Below are positions 34,935-44,340 of a stretch of DNA of 64,000 nucleotides, piece by piece (position 1 is the stretch's first letter; every line of letters starts with the position of its first letter). The stretch covers positions 434,001 through 498,000 of the forward strand of contig NZ_JBBVGT010000003.1 in assembly GCF_042159835.1 (NCBI RefSeq), read 5' to 3'. Both the position numbers and the translations under genes were made by a program. The notes below the pieces were generated by a model. The model searched no databases. It was given only the letters and a program-made list of their open reading frames with translations, and was not told the DNA's origin. Origin of the DNA: Albibacterium profundi. Its GTDB lineage: Bacteria > Bacteroidota > Bacteroidia > Sphingobacteriales > Sphingobacteriaceae.

Positions 34935-36071
34935 ATGAAAATAGTACATTATATAGGCGGTTTCTTATTATTTGCAGGTGTGTTTATTTCATCCTGTACA
35001 AAAGACGGCGGGTATTATGAGCCTAAAGTCATAGAAAGAGACTTTCAGGGAAATGCGTACGAATACTTAAAAAGTAAACCCGGTGTTTATGACTCTTTGG
35101 TAAAGGTGATTGATCGACTTGGTATGCAATCAATTGTTCAGGATAGTAATATTACGCTATTCGCATTGACCAATCAAAGCTTTCAACTGGCTATTACCAA
35201 CTTGAATAATCTTCGTCGATTGGCAGACCGACCTAACGAATATTTAGAAAGCGTTACCTACGAGCATTTGGATACAATGGTTACGCAGTATATCATGAGA
35301 GGGAAATATGTGAGCGACTCATTGCAGAAACAAGATGGTCTGCGTTTGTTAGGCGTTCGCTATGGTTATCCGATGCAGGCTCGTTTAGCAAAAACAACCT
35401 CATCAGGCTATGTTGATGGCGGGCCGGAAATTATTACGTTCAGTGATACCAAACGCAGTCAATTTGAACGCGACTGGGTAGTTACGTCAACAAGCTCGAT
35501 CAATATTGAAACGGATAACGCGATTGTCCATGTGGTTGATCAGGATCATGTATTCGGATTTGACGACTTCGTGAGCCGTTTAACGTTTATCCCGCCACCA
35601 CCGAATCTATTCCAAATCATAGGGGGCACAGCGTCCGTTTCTCGTGAGAACAGTGGTGGCCCGAACGCTATCGAAGCATCGCAGTTTGCCTTCGATGGTA
35701 ACCCGGAAACGAAATTCCTACTTGGCGGCTTCAGCTCTGAATGGCTACAGTTTGAGTTGAATGAAGCAACAGTTGCTGATTCATATACGGTAACGTCAGC
35801 TAATGACTTCCCTGATCGTGACCCGATCGACTGGAATCTGCAGGCGTCCAATGATGGTGAAAATTGGGTAACGCTTGACTCTCGTTCAGCAGAGATATTT
35901 GACCAACGTTTCCAACAGAAGATATTCCATATATCCAATGAAGTGGCGTACAAATTCTACCGACTAAATATCACGCGAAGTAGAGGAGGCAGCTCAATGC
36001 AGATGGCAGATTGGAGTGTGAATAATACCACAATGGAGGATGCTCAAGCAAGTTTAACAATTAACGAATAA
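34935..36071 (+). CDS. Fasciclin plus discoidin (F5/8 type C) lipoprotein
   Basis: A 378-residue lipoprotein (Cys21, SSCTKDGG). The ATG at 34935 gives the signal peptide; a TTG 21 bases upstream lies inside susD. The N-terminal fasciclin (FAS1) domain spans about 35-215 (NAYEYLKSKPGVYDSLVKVI, ITLFALTNQSFQ). The C-terminal F5/8 type C domain (about 225-372) contains SVSRENSGGPNA, DRDPIDWNLQASNDGENW and AYKFYRLNITRSRG. Both folds are non-catalytic adhesion or carbohydrate/protein-binding modules. It is presumably displayed on the surface next to SusCD pair 3. A more divergent relative of its discoidin domain occurs twice further down the block. Confidence 0.85.
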   Translation: MKIVHYIGGFLLFAGVFISSCTKDGGYYEPKVIERDFQGNAYEYLKSKPGVYDSLVKVIDRLGMQSIVQDSNITLFALTNQSFQLAITNLNNLRRLADRPNEYLESVTYEHLDTMVTQYIMRGKYVSDSLQKQDGLRLLGVRYGYPMQARLAKTTSSGYVDGGPEIITFSDTKRSQFERDWVVTSTSSINIETDNAIVHVVDQDHVFGFDDFVSRLTFIPPPPNLFQIIGGTASVSRENSGGPNAIEASQFAFDGNPETKFLLGGFSSEWLQFELNEATVADSYTVTSANDFPDRDPIDWNLQASNDGENWVTLDSRSAEIFDQRFQQKIFHISNEVAYKFYRLNITRSRGGSSMQMADWSVNNTTMEDAQASLTINE

Positions 36072-36078
36072 AGATACC

Positions 36079-37200
36079 ATGCGAATGGAACATAGAGAAA
36101 AAATAAGAAGAAGGTTTCGATACGGTTCATCGACCATATGGAGTGGTGCTTTGGTGATGCTACTATTGGTGGGCTCATGTAAAGAGATTTATAACCTTCC
36201 TGAAGAAAAGGACTTTATAAGCGAAAATATCAACTATCAAAGTAAGATATTGGAACCTGTATTGGGTAGAACAAGCTTGCTGGGAAATATTTCAACCGAT
36301 AATTCCACGCTACCATTGACCTTTGAAATTGTAAACCCACGATACGGTGATGGACGACCGGTCACTGACTTATTTCAGACCAGAGAGGTTTGGGTATGGG
36401 ATGCTGCCTATGATGGATTGGAAACTAGTTTGGAAGAGATAGAAGCGAAACGCCATTTGGAAGAACGCCCATTATTTGAGGTTCGTGAGTCTGGTCAGTT
36501 CATCATGTGGGCAGCTTCCACGAATGAGCTGATTGAGCCAAGACCAACGGATAGCAGTAACCTGGTTCAGGATATCCGCTTTTTTGACTTGAAGATTACC
36601 AATACAGGTGGAGAGGTTCTATTGAAGGACTTTCAAGTCATTCCATGGAGAGAAAGACCTTATGAGCCATCAACGGATATCAACCCTTATACAGGTGAAG
36701 TGGCTCCCGATCCGTTAGATCCAGAAAACCCGAACAAGCGAGATTATATCAGGCCATGGCTTCGGAATGTGATTGGAGAAAGTACAGATCTCAGCTTGCG
36801 TAGTGATGACGAAAAGAAAGATGTGGTCGTTTATATCAGACCTTTTGAAGGAGGATCAGGGAAGAACCTACGATTTGTATTCCTTGACAAAGAAGGTAAT
36901 CCAATGAACCCGGATCTGTTCAATGAGACGAAGTGGGATCAATTGGTACACGGCTTTAATATGGTAAAAACCGACGAATACGTGCAATACGATGTCGCTT
37001 ACCCGATTCCCCTGGTAAATATTAACACGAGGTTTACGAATGGAAGTAATGCAAAGGTTGAATTCTCATATTCCAGAAAAGGTTTTGGCGGTAATTTAAC
37101 GACGGCTGCCTTCGGACTTGATTTTAGAATATTTGAGCCGGGCGATTGGGAGATCGTATTCCATTTTAGAGGAGATAATCCAAAGTTTGAAGATGAATAA
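36079..37200 (+). CDS. DUF5007-like lipoprotein
   Basis: A 373-residue lipoprotein with an unusually long basic N-region before the hydrophobic core (Cys34, VGSCKEIYNLPEEKDF); the ATG at 36085 is an alternative start. The rest is beta-rich with no catalytic motif that I recognise. Segments include REVWVWDAAYDG, GQFIMWAASTNELIEPRP, YIRPFEGGSGKNLRFVF and FRIFEPGDWEIVFHF. It resembles the DUF5007 family often found beside fasciclin proteins in SusCD loci; that assignment is from memory of the family context and is moderate. It ends 18 bases before the second SusC gene. Confidence 0.6.
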   Translation: MRMEHREKIRRRFRYGSSTIWSGALVMLLLVGSCKEIYNLPEEKDFISENINYQSKILEPVLGRTSLLGNISTDNSTLPLTFEIVNPRYGDGRPVTDLFQTREVWVWDAAYDGLETSLEEIEAKRHLEERPLFEVRESGQFIMWAASTNELIEPRPTDSSNLVQDIRFFDLKITNTGGEVLLKDFQVIPWRERPYEPSTDINPYTGEVAPDPLDPENPNKRDYIRPWLRNVIGESTDLSLRSDDEKKDVVVYIRPFEGGSGKNLRFVFLDKEGNPMNPDLFNETKWDQLVHGFNMVKTDEYVQYDVAYPIPLVNINTRFTNGSNAKVEFSYSRKGFGGNLTTAAFGLDFRIFEPGDWEIVFHFRGDNPKFEDE

Positions 37201-37218
37201 TTGCAAAAAGTTCTTGCT

Positions 37219-40200
37219 ATGAGAAGATATATATATATAATGTTATTAGCCGGCTTGGGCTTTTTGACGAAAGACTTGCAGGCTCAGAATCGAGTTGTGG
37301 TGAAGGGTATCGTCACCGATCAATCCAATTTAGCGATGCCTGGCGTTACGGTATTTTCGGGCACACCACTTACCGGTGTAGCCAGTACCAATACACGAGG
37401 TGAGTTTTCAGTCAACGTACCAAGCGGTGCTACATTGGTCTTTAAGTTTATAGGCTACCTAGATGAAACCGTGAAGCTTAATCCTGGCCAAACAAGCATA
37501 TCAGTACGCATGAAAGAAGATGTCAGCGAGATGGAGGCCGTTGTGATTCGTGGTTATGTAAAACGATCGAAGGAATTGAGTACCGGTTCGTCATTTGGAA
37601 TCAGCGGTGACGACTTACCCGAAGTTCCAACAGCAAATATTGAGTCCATGTTACAAGGGATGGTACCGGGGATGAACGTTCAAGTCAATACTGGTGCACC
37701 AGGTTTTCGTGGATCTAACCAGATTCGTGGTCTTTCAACGCTATCTGTTACCGGTTCTGGTAACTCGTCCTTCTTACAACCGACTTCCCCTTTATATGTA
37801 ATTGATGGCGTGCCCATGGATGCAGATAGAGCTACAGAATTCGGTTTCCAACAACAAGGTCCGGGTGTGAGTCCGCTTTCCATGATTCCACAGGAAGATA
37901 TAGAAAGCATTGAGATTCTAAAGGATGCACAAGCAACGTCTTTGTATGGATCCTTGGCAGCTTATGGGGTTATTATTATTACGACCAAACGAGGTAATTC
38001 TCCAATACCACGTGTTCGTTATACGCACAATACCTTTATGAAGACACCGCCTGCTTTGCGTGCAACGCTGGGTGGTAACTTGGAGCGCCAACTGAAAATC
38101 GAGCAAATTTTAGGAAACGCTTTAGATGAAGCAGATGTTCGCAGAATATCGTCAACCTGGTTTTTATCAGATAGTTTGAACCCTTATTGGAATAATTCGA
38201 CTAACTGGCAGGATCTGTTCTATCGGACAACCTATAACCAAAGTCATAACCTGGCAATCGATGGTGGTAACCCGTCCTTCAATTATAAAGCCAACTTAGG
38301 TTATTTCTCGGAGAAGGGAATTATTCGAAATACGGGCTTTGATCGCTATACGGCCAATATGCGAATGGAATATAAACCGAATGATAAATTTAATTTTATT
38401 GGGCAGTTGACTGGAAACGTGGGTAAGCAAAATAAAGGGGATGGCGTGGGCCTATTGCAGACCGGCGTTGCTAATAATGGACTGGCATCTACTTTACTAC
38501 CGGGGCCGTCATTCTTCCAAGCCTCAGGCGATTATGTTTCGGCTTTGCAGACAGTGAATGATAACAGCTCGCGCTTATTACGTTCCTATGTAGAAGCTGG
38601 ATATAATTTTATTCCGGGTTTGAGAGCTTCTACTAGCTTGAGCTACGAATTTGTCTCAAAAATAGAAGATACCTTTACACCGGCTGCAGCTAACAATCAA
38701 TTTGCGAGCGTATACGCTTTCAACGGTCGGGAGACACAGCTTTATAATCGTAACATTATCAACTATTCAAAGACCTTTAATGAGGACCATAATATTTTTA
38801 TAAACGCGTTCAATGAATTTAGAATTGTAGGTAGGCAAAATGCGATTTCATTGCAGCAACGTACCCCGAATGATCAGTTCCAGGGACCTTTCGGTTTCGA
38901 CGCGTATTTCTCGAGAGGTGGTGGGGTATTAACCAATTTTCAAGATGCAAGGGCGGCATCGTTTGCTCTAGCAGCGTCTTACGATTATAAAAAGAAATAT
39001 GTATTGGATCTTTCGTATCGACTTGACGGTTCATCTGGTAACGGTTTTGATAATTTGTATTCGAAGAATCCCGCCATTGGATTTAGGTGGAACTTTGATA
39101 AAGAGCTGTTTTTACAGTCATTGGATTGGTTAGATTATGGGGCGGTGAGAATGAGTTGGGGTACCAATATTGTTCCTAATGGTACACTGGAACGTATCTA
39201 TGGACGCTATAATATTACCGGTAATTATAACTCCATGCAGGGGATAGGCTTGGATTTTGGTCAGATTCCAAACCCGACCCTGAAACCAACCACAACCAGT
39301 CAGTATAACCTTGGTTTTGACGTAGGTTTGTTTAACGGTAAGTTTGAGCTGATTTACGATACCTATTATAAGAAGGTGGATAATATCTTGTTTGACCAAT
39401 TCCTATCGAATACAGTGGGTTTTGGAAAGTTGGTAAGTAATGACGCTGGGATTGCTAACTATGGTCACGAGTTGTCTATTACACTCAGGCCCTTGGATCC
39501 AAGCAGAGCCGTGGGGCTAACGGTTACAGCGAATGCTGCCTATAACCAAGATATTCTGTTGAAGTTGCCAGCGCACTACGGAGGTCAGTTTATTCGTTTT
39601 GAAGGATCGAATGATCACCTACAACATAATGTGTATCGTGTCGGTACAGCTACCATGTCAAATTATTTACGTTTAAATGAAGGTGTTTATACCGATGACG
39701 CGGCAGTTCCAGTAGATCCGGTTACCGGCTTGCGTTATCGTACAAACAATGAGGAGTTCTTGGGTGGTGATCCTATATTCACTGACCTGAATGGCGATTA
39801 TGTCTTGGATATTAACGATTATGCGAGAACGGGCAACACGCAGCCTCTATTTACAGGAGGTCTTTCAACCAATATTACCTATAAGAATTTTGGACTAAAT
39901 ATTTTTGCATCCTTTACGGCCAAGCGTACTATTTTAAATAATGCAATGGCACAGCGTTTAGATCTCATGCGTGATCCATTCGGTGACCGGGTGGTAGTGC
40001 CTTTGGATGATGTCGATATGTGGCGTCAGCCGGGCGATATCGCTAGGTATCCATACGCTTATGACTATACACGTTATGGCTCTATATTACCGTTCCGATT
40101 CGACCAAACGCTTTGGGCGGAAGATGGCTCTTATTTGAAAATTAATAGTGTTTCATTGTCTTATATGTTCGATAAGAGATTGATGCGTAGTATTGGGCTT

Positions 40201-40356
40201 GAAAATCTTAGGGTATATATATCCGCCGACAATTTAAAAACATTCTCTGGCTATAGCGGGCCGAATCCGGAAAACGTGACCAGTATGGGACGTGATATTT
40301 CGGAAGGTTATCCCGTGCCGAGGACCTATAATGTTGGTTTTAATATCGAATTTTAA
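37219..40356 (+). CDS. SusC/RagA-family TonB-linked outer membrane protein (pair 4)
   Basis: A 1045-residue protein. The ATG at 37219 (MRRYIYIMLLAGLGF) follows an in-frame TTG at 37201 and gives a proper signal peptide cleaved near LQAQ. Domains: carboxypeptidase-like (about 25-100; VKGIVTDQSNLAMPGVTVFS), a TonB-box-like stretch reading EAVVIRGYVKRSKE rather than VVVVGYG, plug (about 125-255; LYVIDGVPMD, KDAQATSLYGSLAAYGVIII) and barrel ending in VGFNIEF. It begins the second half of the block. Its SusD partner starts 13 bases downstream. There is no STN domain. Confidence 0.93.
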   Translation: MRRYIYIMLLAGLGFLTKDLQAQNRVVVKGIVTDQSNLAMPGVTVFSGTPLTGVASTNTRGEFSVNVPSGATLVFKFIGYLDETVKLNPGQTSISVRMKEDVSEMEAVVIRGYVKRSKELSTGSSFGISGDDLPEVPTANIESMLQGMVPGMNVQVNTGAPGFRGSNQIRGLSTLSVTGSGNSSFLQPTSPLYVIDGVPMDADRATEFGFQQQGPGVSPLSMIPQEDIESIEILKDAQATSLYGSLAAYGVIIITTKRGNSPIPRVRYTHNTFMKTPPALRATLGGNLERQLKIEQILGNALDEADVRRISSTWFLSDSLNPYWNNSTNWQDLFYRTTYNQSHNLAIDGGNPSFNYKANLGYFSEKGIIRNTGFDRYTANMRMEYKPNDKFNFIGQLTGNVGKQNKGDGVGLLQTGVANNGLASTLLPGPSFFQASGDYVSALQTVNDNSSRLLRSYVEAGYNFIPGLRASTSLSYEFVSKIEDTFTPAAANNQFASVYAFNGRETQLYNRNIINYSKTFNEDHNIFINAFNEFRIVGRQNAISLQQRTPNDQFQGPFGFDAYFSRGGGVLTNFQDARAASFALAASYDYKKKYVLDLSYRLDGSSGNGFDNLYSKNPAIGFRWNFDKELFLQSLDWLDYGAVRMSWGTNIVPNGTLERIYGRYNITGNYNSMQGIGLDFGQIPNPTLKPTTTSQYNLGFDVGLFNGKFELIYDTYYKKVDNILFDQFLSNTVGFGKLVSNDAGIANYGHELSITLRPLDPSRAVGLTVTANAAYNQDILLKLPAHYGGQFIRFEGSNDHLQHNVYRVGTATMSNYLRLNEGVYTDDAAVPVDPVTGLRYRTNNEEFLGGDPIFTDLNGDYVLDINDYARTGNTQPLFTGGLSTNITYKNFGLNIFASFTAKRTILNNAMAQRLDLMRDPFGDRVVVPLDDVDMWRQPGDIARYPYAYDYTRYGSILPFRFDQTLWAEDGSYLKINSVSLSYMFDKRLMRSIGLENLRVYISADNLKTFSGYSGPNPENVTSMGRDISEGYPVPRTYNVGFNIEF

Positions 40357-40368
40357 TCCAAAGCTGTC

Positions 40369-41916
40369 ATGAAAAAAATAAAAATAGATATGAAGTTCTT
40401 AGGGTCTTTTATAGCCGTTCTGATGTTAGTCAGTGTTACTTCTTGTAAGGAATATTTGAACATCGAACCCAAAGACCGATTGACGGGAAATAACTTTTAT
40501 CAATCGAAAGATGATGTAGAGGCCAATATGGCGAATATGTACAGCATGTTCTTTGACAAACTTAATGAAACTTGGGTGATTGGCGCGATAGGGGAAGCTC
40601 GATCTGGCGAGATTGTCGCATCTCCGGGTGCGAATAACTATAATTCACGTGTCATTGTTGAAGTATTGGGTAGAAATGAGTTGATCCGTGCCATGGATCC
40701 AAGCGCTCCTTGGGAGTGGTATCACATGGAAAGAATAACCAATTGGACGAGATATTATCAAGTGATTCAGACCGCCAATATCCTCATCGACAAGTTGAAT
40801 GAAGGTATTCCGGGTCTCTCTCAAGAAGACACAAATCGCTATATAGCTGAAGCGGTGTTTTTGAGAAGCTTTACGTATTTCTGGATGGTTAGATTATATG
40901 GTGATGTAGTCTATTATACAGACCCGTACCACTCAGAAGCACTGCCTCGTGAAGATATGGTATCGGTTCTAAATAAGTGTATTGCCGATCTTGAGCCTCT
41001 TAAAAATGATATGCCCTGGACATTCTCGGATCCCGCTTTAAAGGGAGCACGTGCGAGTAGAGGCAGCATTGTCGCCTTGCTTATGAACATGAACATGTGG
41101 AATGCCGGATTCGACCGGGGTAATGCACAGAAGTATTATCAAGCGACCGCTGCCTTAGGTGCTGAGTTAATGGAGAGCAACTCCTATCGTTTGCTGCCAC
41201 TTGACGAAGAAGGCTGGGCAAGGGTAACAAAAGGGCGTTCGGATGAAAGTCTGTTTGAGTTTTATAGAAGTATTAACTACGGTGATGCTAATGCGGCTCT
41301 TGCGCCTTTTGGTGATCACTTCTTACGCTGGCCGTATAAATTTCCGCGTTTTAATAATCAGATCAGTCACTGCTACTTCCGTTCTGAATATATGGAAAAG
41401 TTGTATCCCGAAAGTGTAGCCGATAAAAGAAGAGATTTTTGGTTTGAGGACATGTTGTCTAATAGCGGCCAATTTATCGCTAAGAAATTTGGATATAACG
41501 TTTATGCATCTGGTAATGAGGACAAGAACCCGGATAACACTTTTATGATTTTCCGTTATGCCGGAGCTATATTGCTGCGTGCCGAAGCACTAGCAGAACT
41601 TGGAAGAGATGCGGAGGCTAAAGCGGTAGTAGATGTGGTAAGGGAGCGTGCGGAAGCAACTTTATACGATGGGCCTGGCGGTCAGCACTTGAAGGATTTT
41701 ATATTCTTGGAAAGAGCGCGGGAATTAATAGGTGAAGGTCACCGCTATTTTGACCTAATAAGAACACGCCGTATTTTGAGTTCGATGTGGGCATATAAGC
41801 CGCTGAATCAAGATCAATACAATAGACGGGCGTGGACTTGGCCGATTGATCAAAGCGCAAGGGTAAATAACCCGTTTATGACCTTGAACGAATATTGGTT
41901 AACAACTGGTTTGTAA
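40369..41916 (+). CDS. SusD/RagB-family surface lipoprotein (pair 4)
   Basis: A 515-residue lipoprotein (Cys26, VTSCKEYLNIEPKD; the ATG at 40390 is an alternative start). SusD signatures include EAVFLRSFTYFWMVRLYGD and the C-terminal LERARELIGEGHRYFDLIR. It follows its SusC by 13 bases and precedes the second fasciclin lipoprotein by 20 bases. The arrangement SusC-SusD-fasciclin repeats that of the first half of the block, suggesting that the two halves arose by duplication or work on related substrates. Confidence 0.93.
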   Translation: MKKIKIDMKFLGSFIAVLMLVSVTSCKEYLNIEPKDRLTGNNFYQSKDDVEANMANMYSMFFDKLNETWVIGAIGEARSGEIVASPGANNYNSRVIVEVLGRNELIRAMDPSAPWEWYHMERITNWTRYYQVIQTANILIDKLNEGIPGLSQEDTNRYIAEAVFLRSFTYFWMVRLYGDVVYYTDPYHSEALPREDMVSVLNKCIADLEPLKNDMPWTFSDPALKGARASRGSIVALLMNMNMWNAGFDRGNAQKYYQATAALGAELMESNSYRLLPLDEEGWARVTKGRSDESLFEFYRSINYGDANAALAPFGDHFLRWPYKFPRFNNQISHCYFRSEYMEKLYPESVADKRRDFWFEDMLSNSGQFIAKKFGYNVYASGNEDKNPDNTFMIFRYAGAILLRAEALAELGRDAEAKAVVDVVRERAEATLYDGPGGQHLKDFIFLERARELIGEGHRYFDLIRTRRILSSMWAYKPLNQDQYNRRAWTWPIDQSARVNNPFMTLNEYWLTTGL

Positions 41917-41935
41917 ATATTTAATTCATTTTGAA

Positions 41936-42658
41936 ATGAGAATATCAATATTAAAAAGATTAACAACTTTAATGGCATGTGTGCTGTTGTTGACAACCGC
42001 ATGCAGTAAAGATGATTACTATGTGGACGGTGGCTTAGCGAATCCAATATTCGAGGGAAGTGTGATGGATTATCTAGACTCGAAACCAATGCAATTTGAT
42101 ACCATTGCGCAGATCGTTAGGCTGGGTGGATTAGAAGAGATGTTTCAAACAGGTGAGTTTACCTTCTTTGCACCAAGCGATGAGGATATTAAAGATCTGA
42201 TTGGCGCCTTGGATCGAGGAGGGGTAAACCAGCAGTTATATGTTTTAGGAAGGGATACTATCGTAACTCTTGCTGACGTGGATTCAATTATTTGGAGGCG
42301 GTATTTGCTCAGACATATGTTTACTGGGAAAAATAAATTGATGGATTATCCACAGATAGATTACAATCTGCTTAATATTTATCCAGGACAGAATTATTAT
42401 GCGCTTAGTGGTGAGGTATCAAATATAGGCGTCGTGTATAATGATGCTGGCGGAATAAAATATATGGGATACCGACAATTGCATATATCCTATATCCCCG
42501 ATGTGTCATTCCCTACATCATGGATTACCGTTCGGGTTGCATCTTCGGATATAGAGCCTAACAATGGGATTGTCCACGCCTTAGATTACACAAATGGATC
42601 ATTTGGTTTCCGACAGGGTGATGTTGTGCACGATATTTTAGAAAGTAAACGTAATTAG
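41936..42658 (+). CDS. Fasciclin domain lipoprotein
   Basis: A 240-residue lipoprotein (Cys23, TTACSKDDYY). A single fasciclin domain spans about 38-230, with GSVMDYLDSKPMQFDTIAQI, EFTFFAPSDEDIKDLI and the H2-like EPNNGIVHALDYTNGSFGF. It lacks the discoidin domain of the other fasciclin protein in this block. Its N-terminal part resembles that protein (EYLKSKPGVYDSL against DYLDSKPMQFDTI), so the two are probably paralogues. The charged residues after the Cys fit surface exposure. It is likely a binding or assembly partner of SusCD pair 4. Confidence 0.85.
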   Translation: MRISILKRLTTLMACVLLLTTACSKDDYYVDGGLANPIFEGSVMDYLDSKPMQFDTIAQIVRLGGLEEMFQTGEFTFFAPSDEDIKDLIGALDRGGVNQQLYVLGRDTIVTLADVDSIIWRRYLLRHMFTGKNKLMDYPQIDYNLLNIYPGQNYYALSGEVSNIGVVYNDAGGIKYMGYRQLHISYIPDVSFPTSWITVRVASSDIEPNNGIVHALDYTNGSFGFRQGDVVHDILESKRN

Positions 42659-42692
42659 GGTTAAAGAAATTAATGTTATAGCGAATTGCATT

Positions 42693-44315
42693 ATGAAGAT
42701 ATTAAAAACACTATTTAAATTGACTATTGTGATGGTTCTGCCACTCATGGTCGTTAGCTGCCGGGAAAAGGAGCAAGAGTTTAGCGAGCCTTACGGAGAA
42801 GGTAAGGCGCCTTTAGGAATTAAAATCGATGCAAGCCAAACGCCAGTTCCTGAAAGCGGATTGCCGGGAACGGAAGTAACTTTTAAAGTTACCGGCTTAG
42901 TCCCATATCAGGATGAGATGATATTTCGAATTAGCGGAGAAGAGGCTGAAGTCTTGTCGGTGACGGATAGCGAGGTGAAGGTAAAAGTGCCAGACTATGC
43001 AAGTACGGGCGTCGTTTCTATCTCCGTAGGCGAGGTCGTGGTATTTGGACCTAGATTTACAGTAACCGGCTTGATTAAGCTTGACCCGACCTTTCAGGCA
43101 ACGAGGGGAGCGAATGGTACGGTTGCACATATATTGAATACAGATGACGGGAAACAGATTCTTGTCGGTGGTTTTACGAATTATGATAATAAAGGGATTA
43201 TTAGACCGATCAACCGAATTGTTAGAATCTTTCCTGATGGTACCTATGACGCAAGTCTGCGTACCGGCAAAGGTGCGAATGGTTTTCTAAATTCGGTTGT
43301 TCAGTATAACAATAAGTTCTATATCGCCGGTGCATTTGGGGGCTACGGACAGCGTGGGGATAATATCAGTAACATCACGATGCTGAATAATAATGGAAGC
43401 ATTGATACCATGGGTGTTGAACCCTATCGCAGACCAGATCAGACGGATACAACGAAGTACTATCCAACCTTTAATGGTGGATTTAATTCATCCGTGGACA
43501 AGATGTATCTGCAGGATGGGAAGCTATTGGTAACAGGTAATTTCAGATACTATGTTACCCGTACCTATGATCAACCGAATCGTTTGGAAGTACGAGATAC
43601 CGTGATCTTGGATAGTACGCAAGTTCGACAAATTGCGCGCTTGAACCCTGACGGCACGCTGGATAAAACCTATCGATTTAACGAAGGTACTAATTCCAGT
43701 CCGGACGCCGGTAATGGTTCTATCAACACCTACCTTCATACGGAAGGTGAATTGAAGGATAAACTCTTAGTTTTCGGATCCTTTTCGACATTCGACGGAG
43801 CGAACAAACGCTATGTGACTCGCTTAAATGCAGATGGCACGATTGATGAAACTTTTAATGCAGGTGGTGAAGGGCCAGACTATCATGTAGGATCAGGCTC
43901 ATATAATCCGGAAACGGGGAAATATCTTCTTACCGGAAGCTTTAGGACCTACAATGGAGTCGCTAGTGAACAGATCGTTCTCTTAAATGCCGATGGTACC
44001 GTCGATGAATCATTTAAGCCGAAATTGATTACAGGAGGTTACATCCAACAGGCTAGACAGCTCAGTGATGGTAAAATAGTAGTATCTGGTTATTTCAAAA
44101 GCTATGGAGGCGTATACCGTGATGGCTTTATGATTCTGGAAAGCAATGGAGATTTAGCTCCGGGCTATAATGCTACAGGCGCATTTTCCGGATCATTGTG
44201 GGATATAATCGAAACTGAGTCTGAAGATGGCAAAAGAGCTCTTTTATTGATCGGAAGTTTCTGGCAATTCGACGGATTGCCGGCTAACAATATAATTCGT
44301 GTAACCATCGAATAG
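42693..44315 (+). CDS. IPT/TIG plus delta-60-repeat lipoprotein (DUF5008-like)
   Basis: A 540-residue lipoprotein (Cys23, VVSCREKEQEF). An IPT/TIG-like immunoglobulin domain covers about 45-130 (PVPESGLPGTEVTFKVTG, STGVVSISVGEVV). It is followed by a propeller-like region of delta-60 repeats (about 130-538), recognisable as recurring units such as RLNADGTIDETFNAGGEG, LLNADGTVDESFKPKLI and RLNPDGTLDKTYRFNEG with ILVGGF/LLVTGNF/IVVSGYF strands between. I associate this layout with DUF5008 proteins of SusCD loci. No catalytic residues are evident. It is probably a surface glycan- or protein-binding platform. Confidence 0.75.
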   Translation: MKILKTLFKLTIVMVLPLMVVSCREKEQEFSEPYGEGKAPLGIKIDASQTPVPESGLPGTEVTFKVTGLVPYQDEMIFRISGEEAEVLSVTDSEVKVKVPDYASTGVVSISVGEVVVFGPRFTVTGLIKLDPTFQATRGANGTVAHILNTDDGKQILVGGFTNYDNKGIIRPINRIVRIFPDGTYDASLRTGKGANGFLNSVVQYNNKFYIAGAFGGYGQRGDNISNITMLNNNGSIDTMGVEPYRRPDQTDTTKYYPTFNGGFNSSVDKMYLQDGKLLVTGNFRYYVTRTYDQPNRLEVRDTVILDSTQVRQIARLNPDGTLDKTYRFNEGTNSSPDAGNGSINTYLHTEGELKDKLLVFGSFSTFDGANKRYVTRLNADGTIDETFNAGGEGPDYHVGSGSYNPETGKYLLTGSFRTYNGVASEQIVLLNADGTVDESFKPKLITGGYIQQARQLSDGKIVVSGYFKSYGGVYRDGFMILESNGDLAPGYNATGAFSGSLWDIIETESEDGKRALLLIGSFWQFDGLPANNIIRVTIE

Positions 44316-44340
44316 GTTAAACAGCTAAATAGAAAATCAA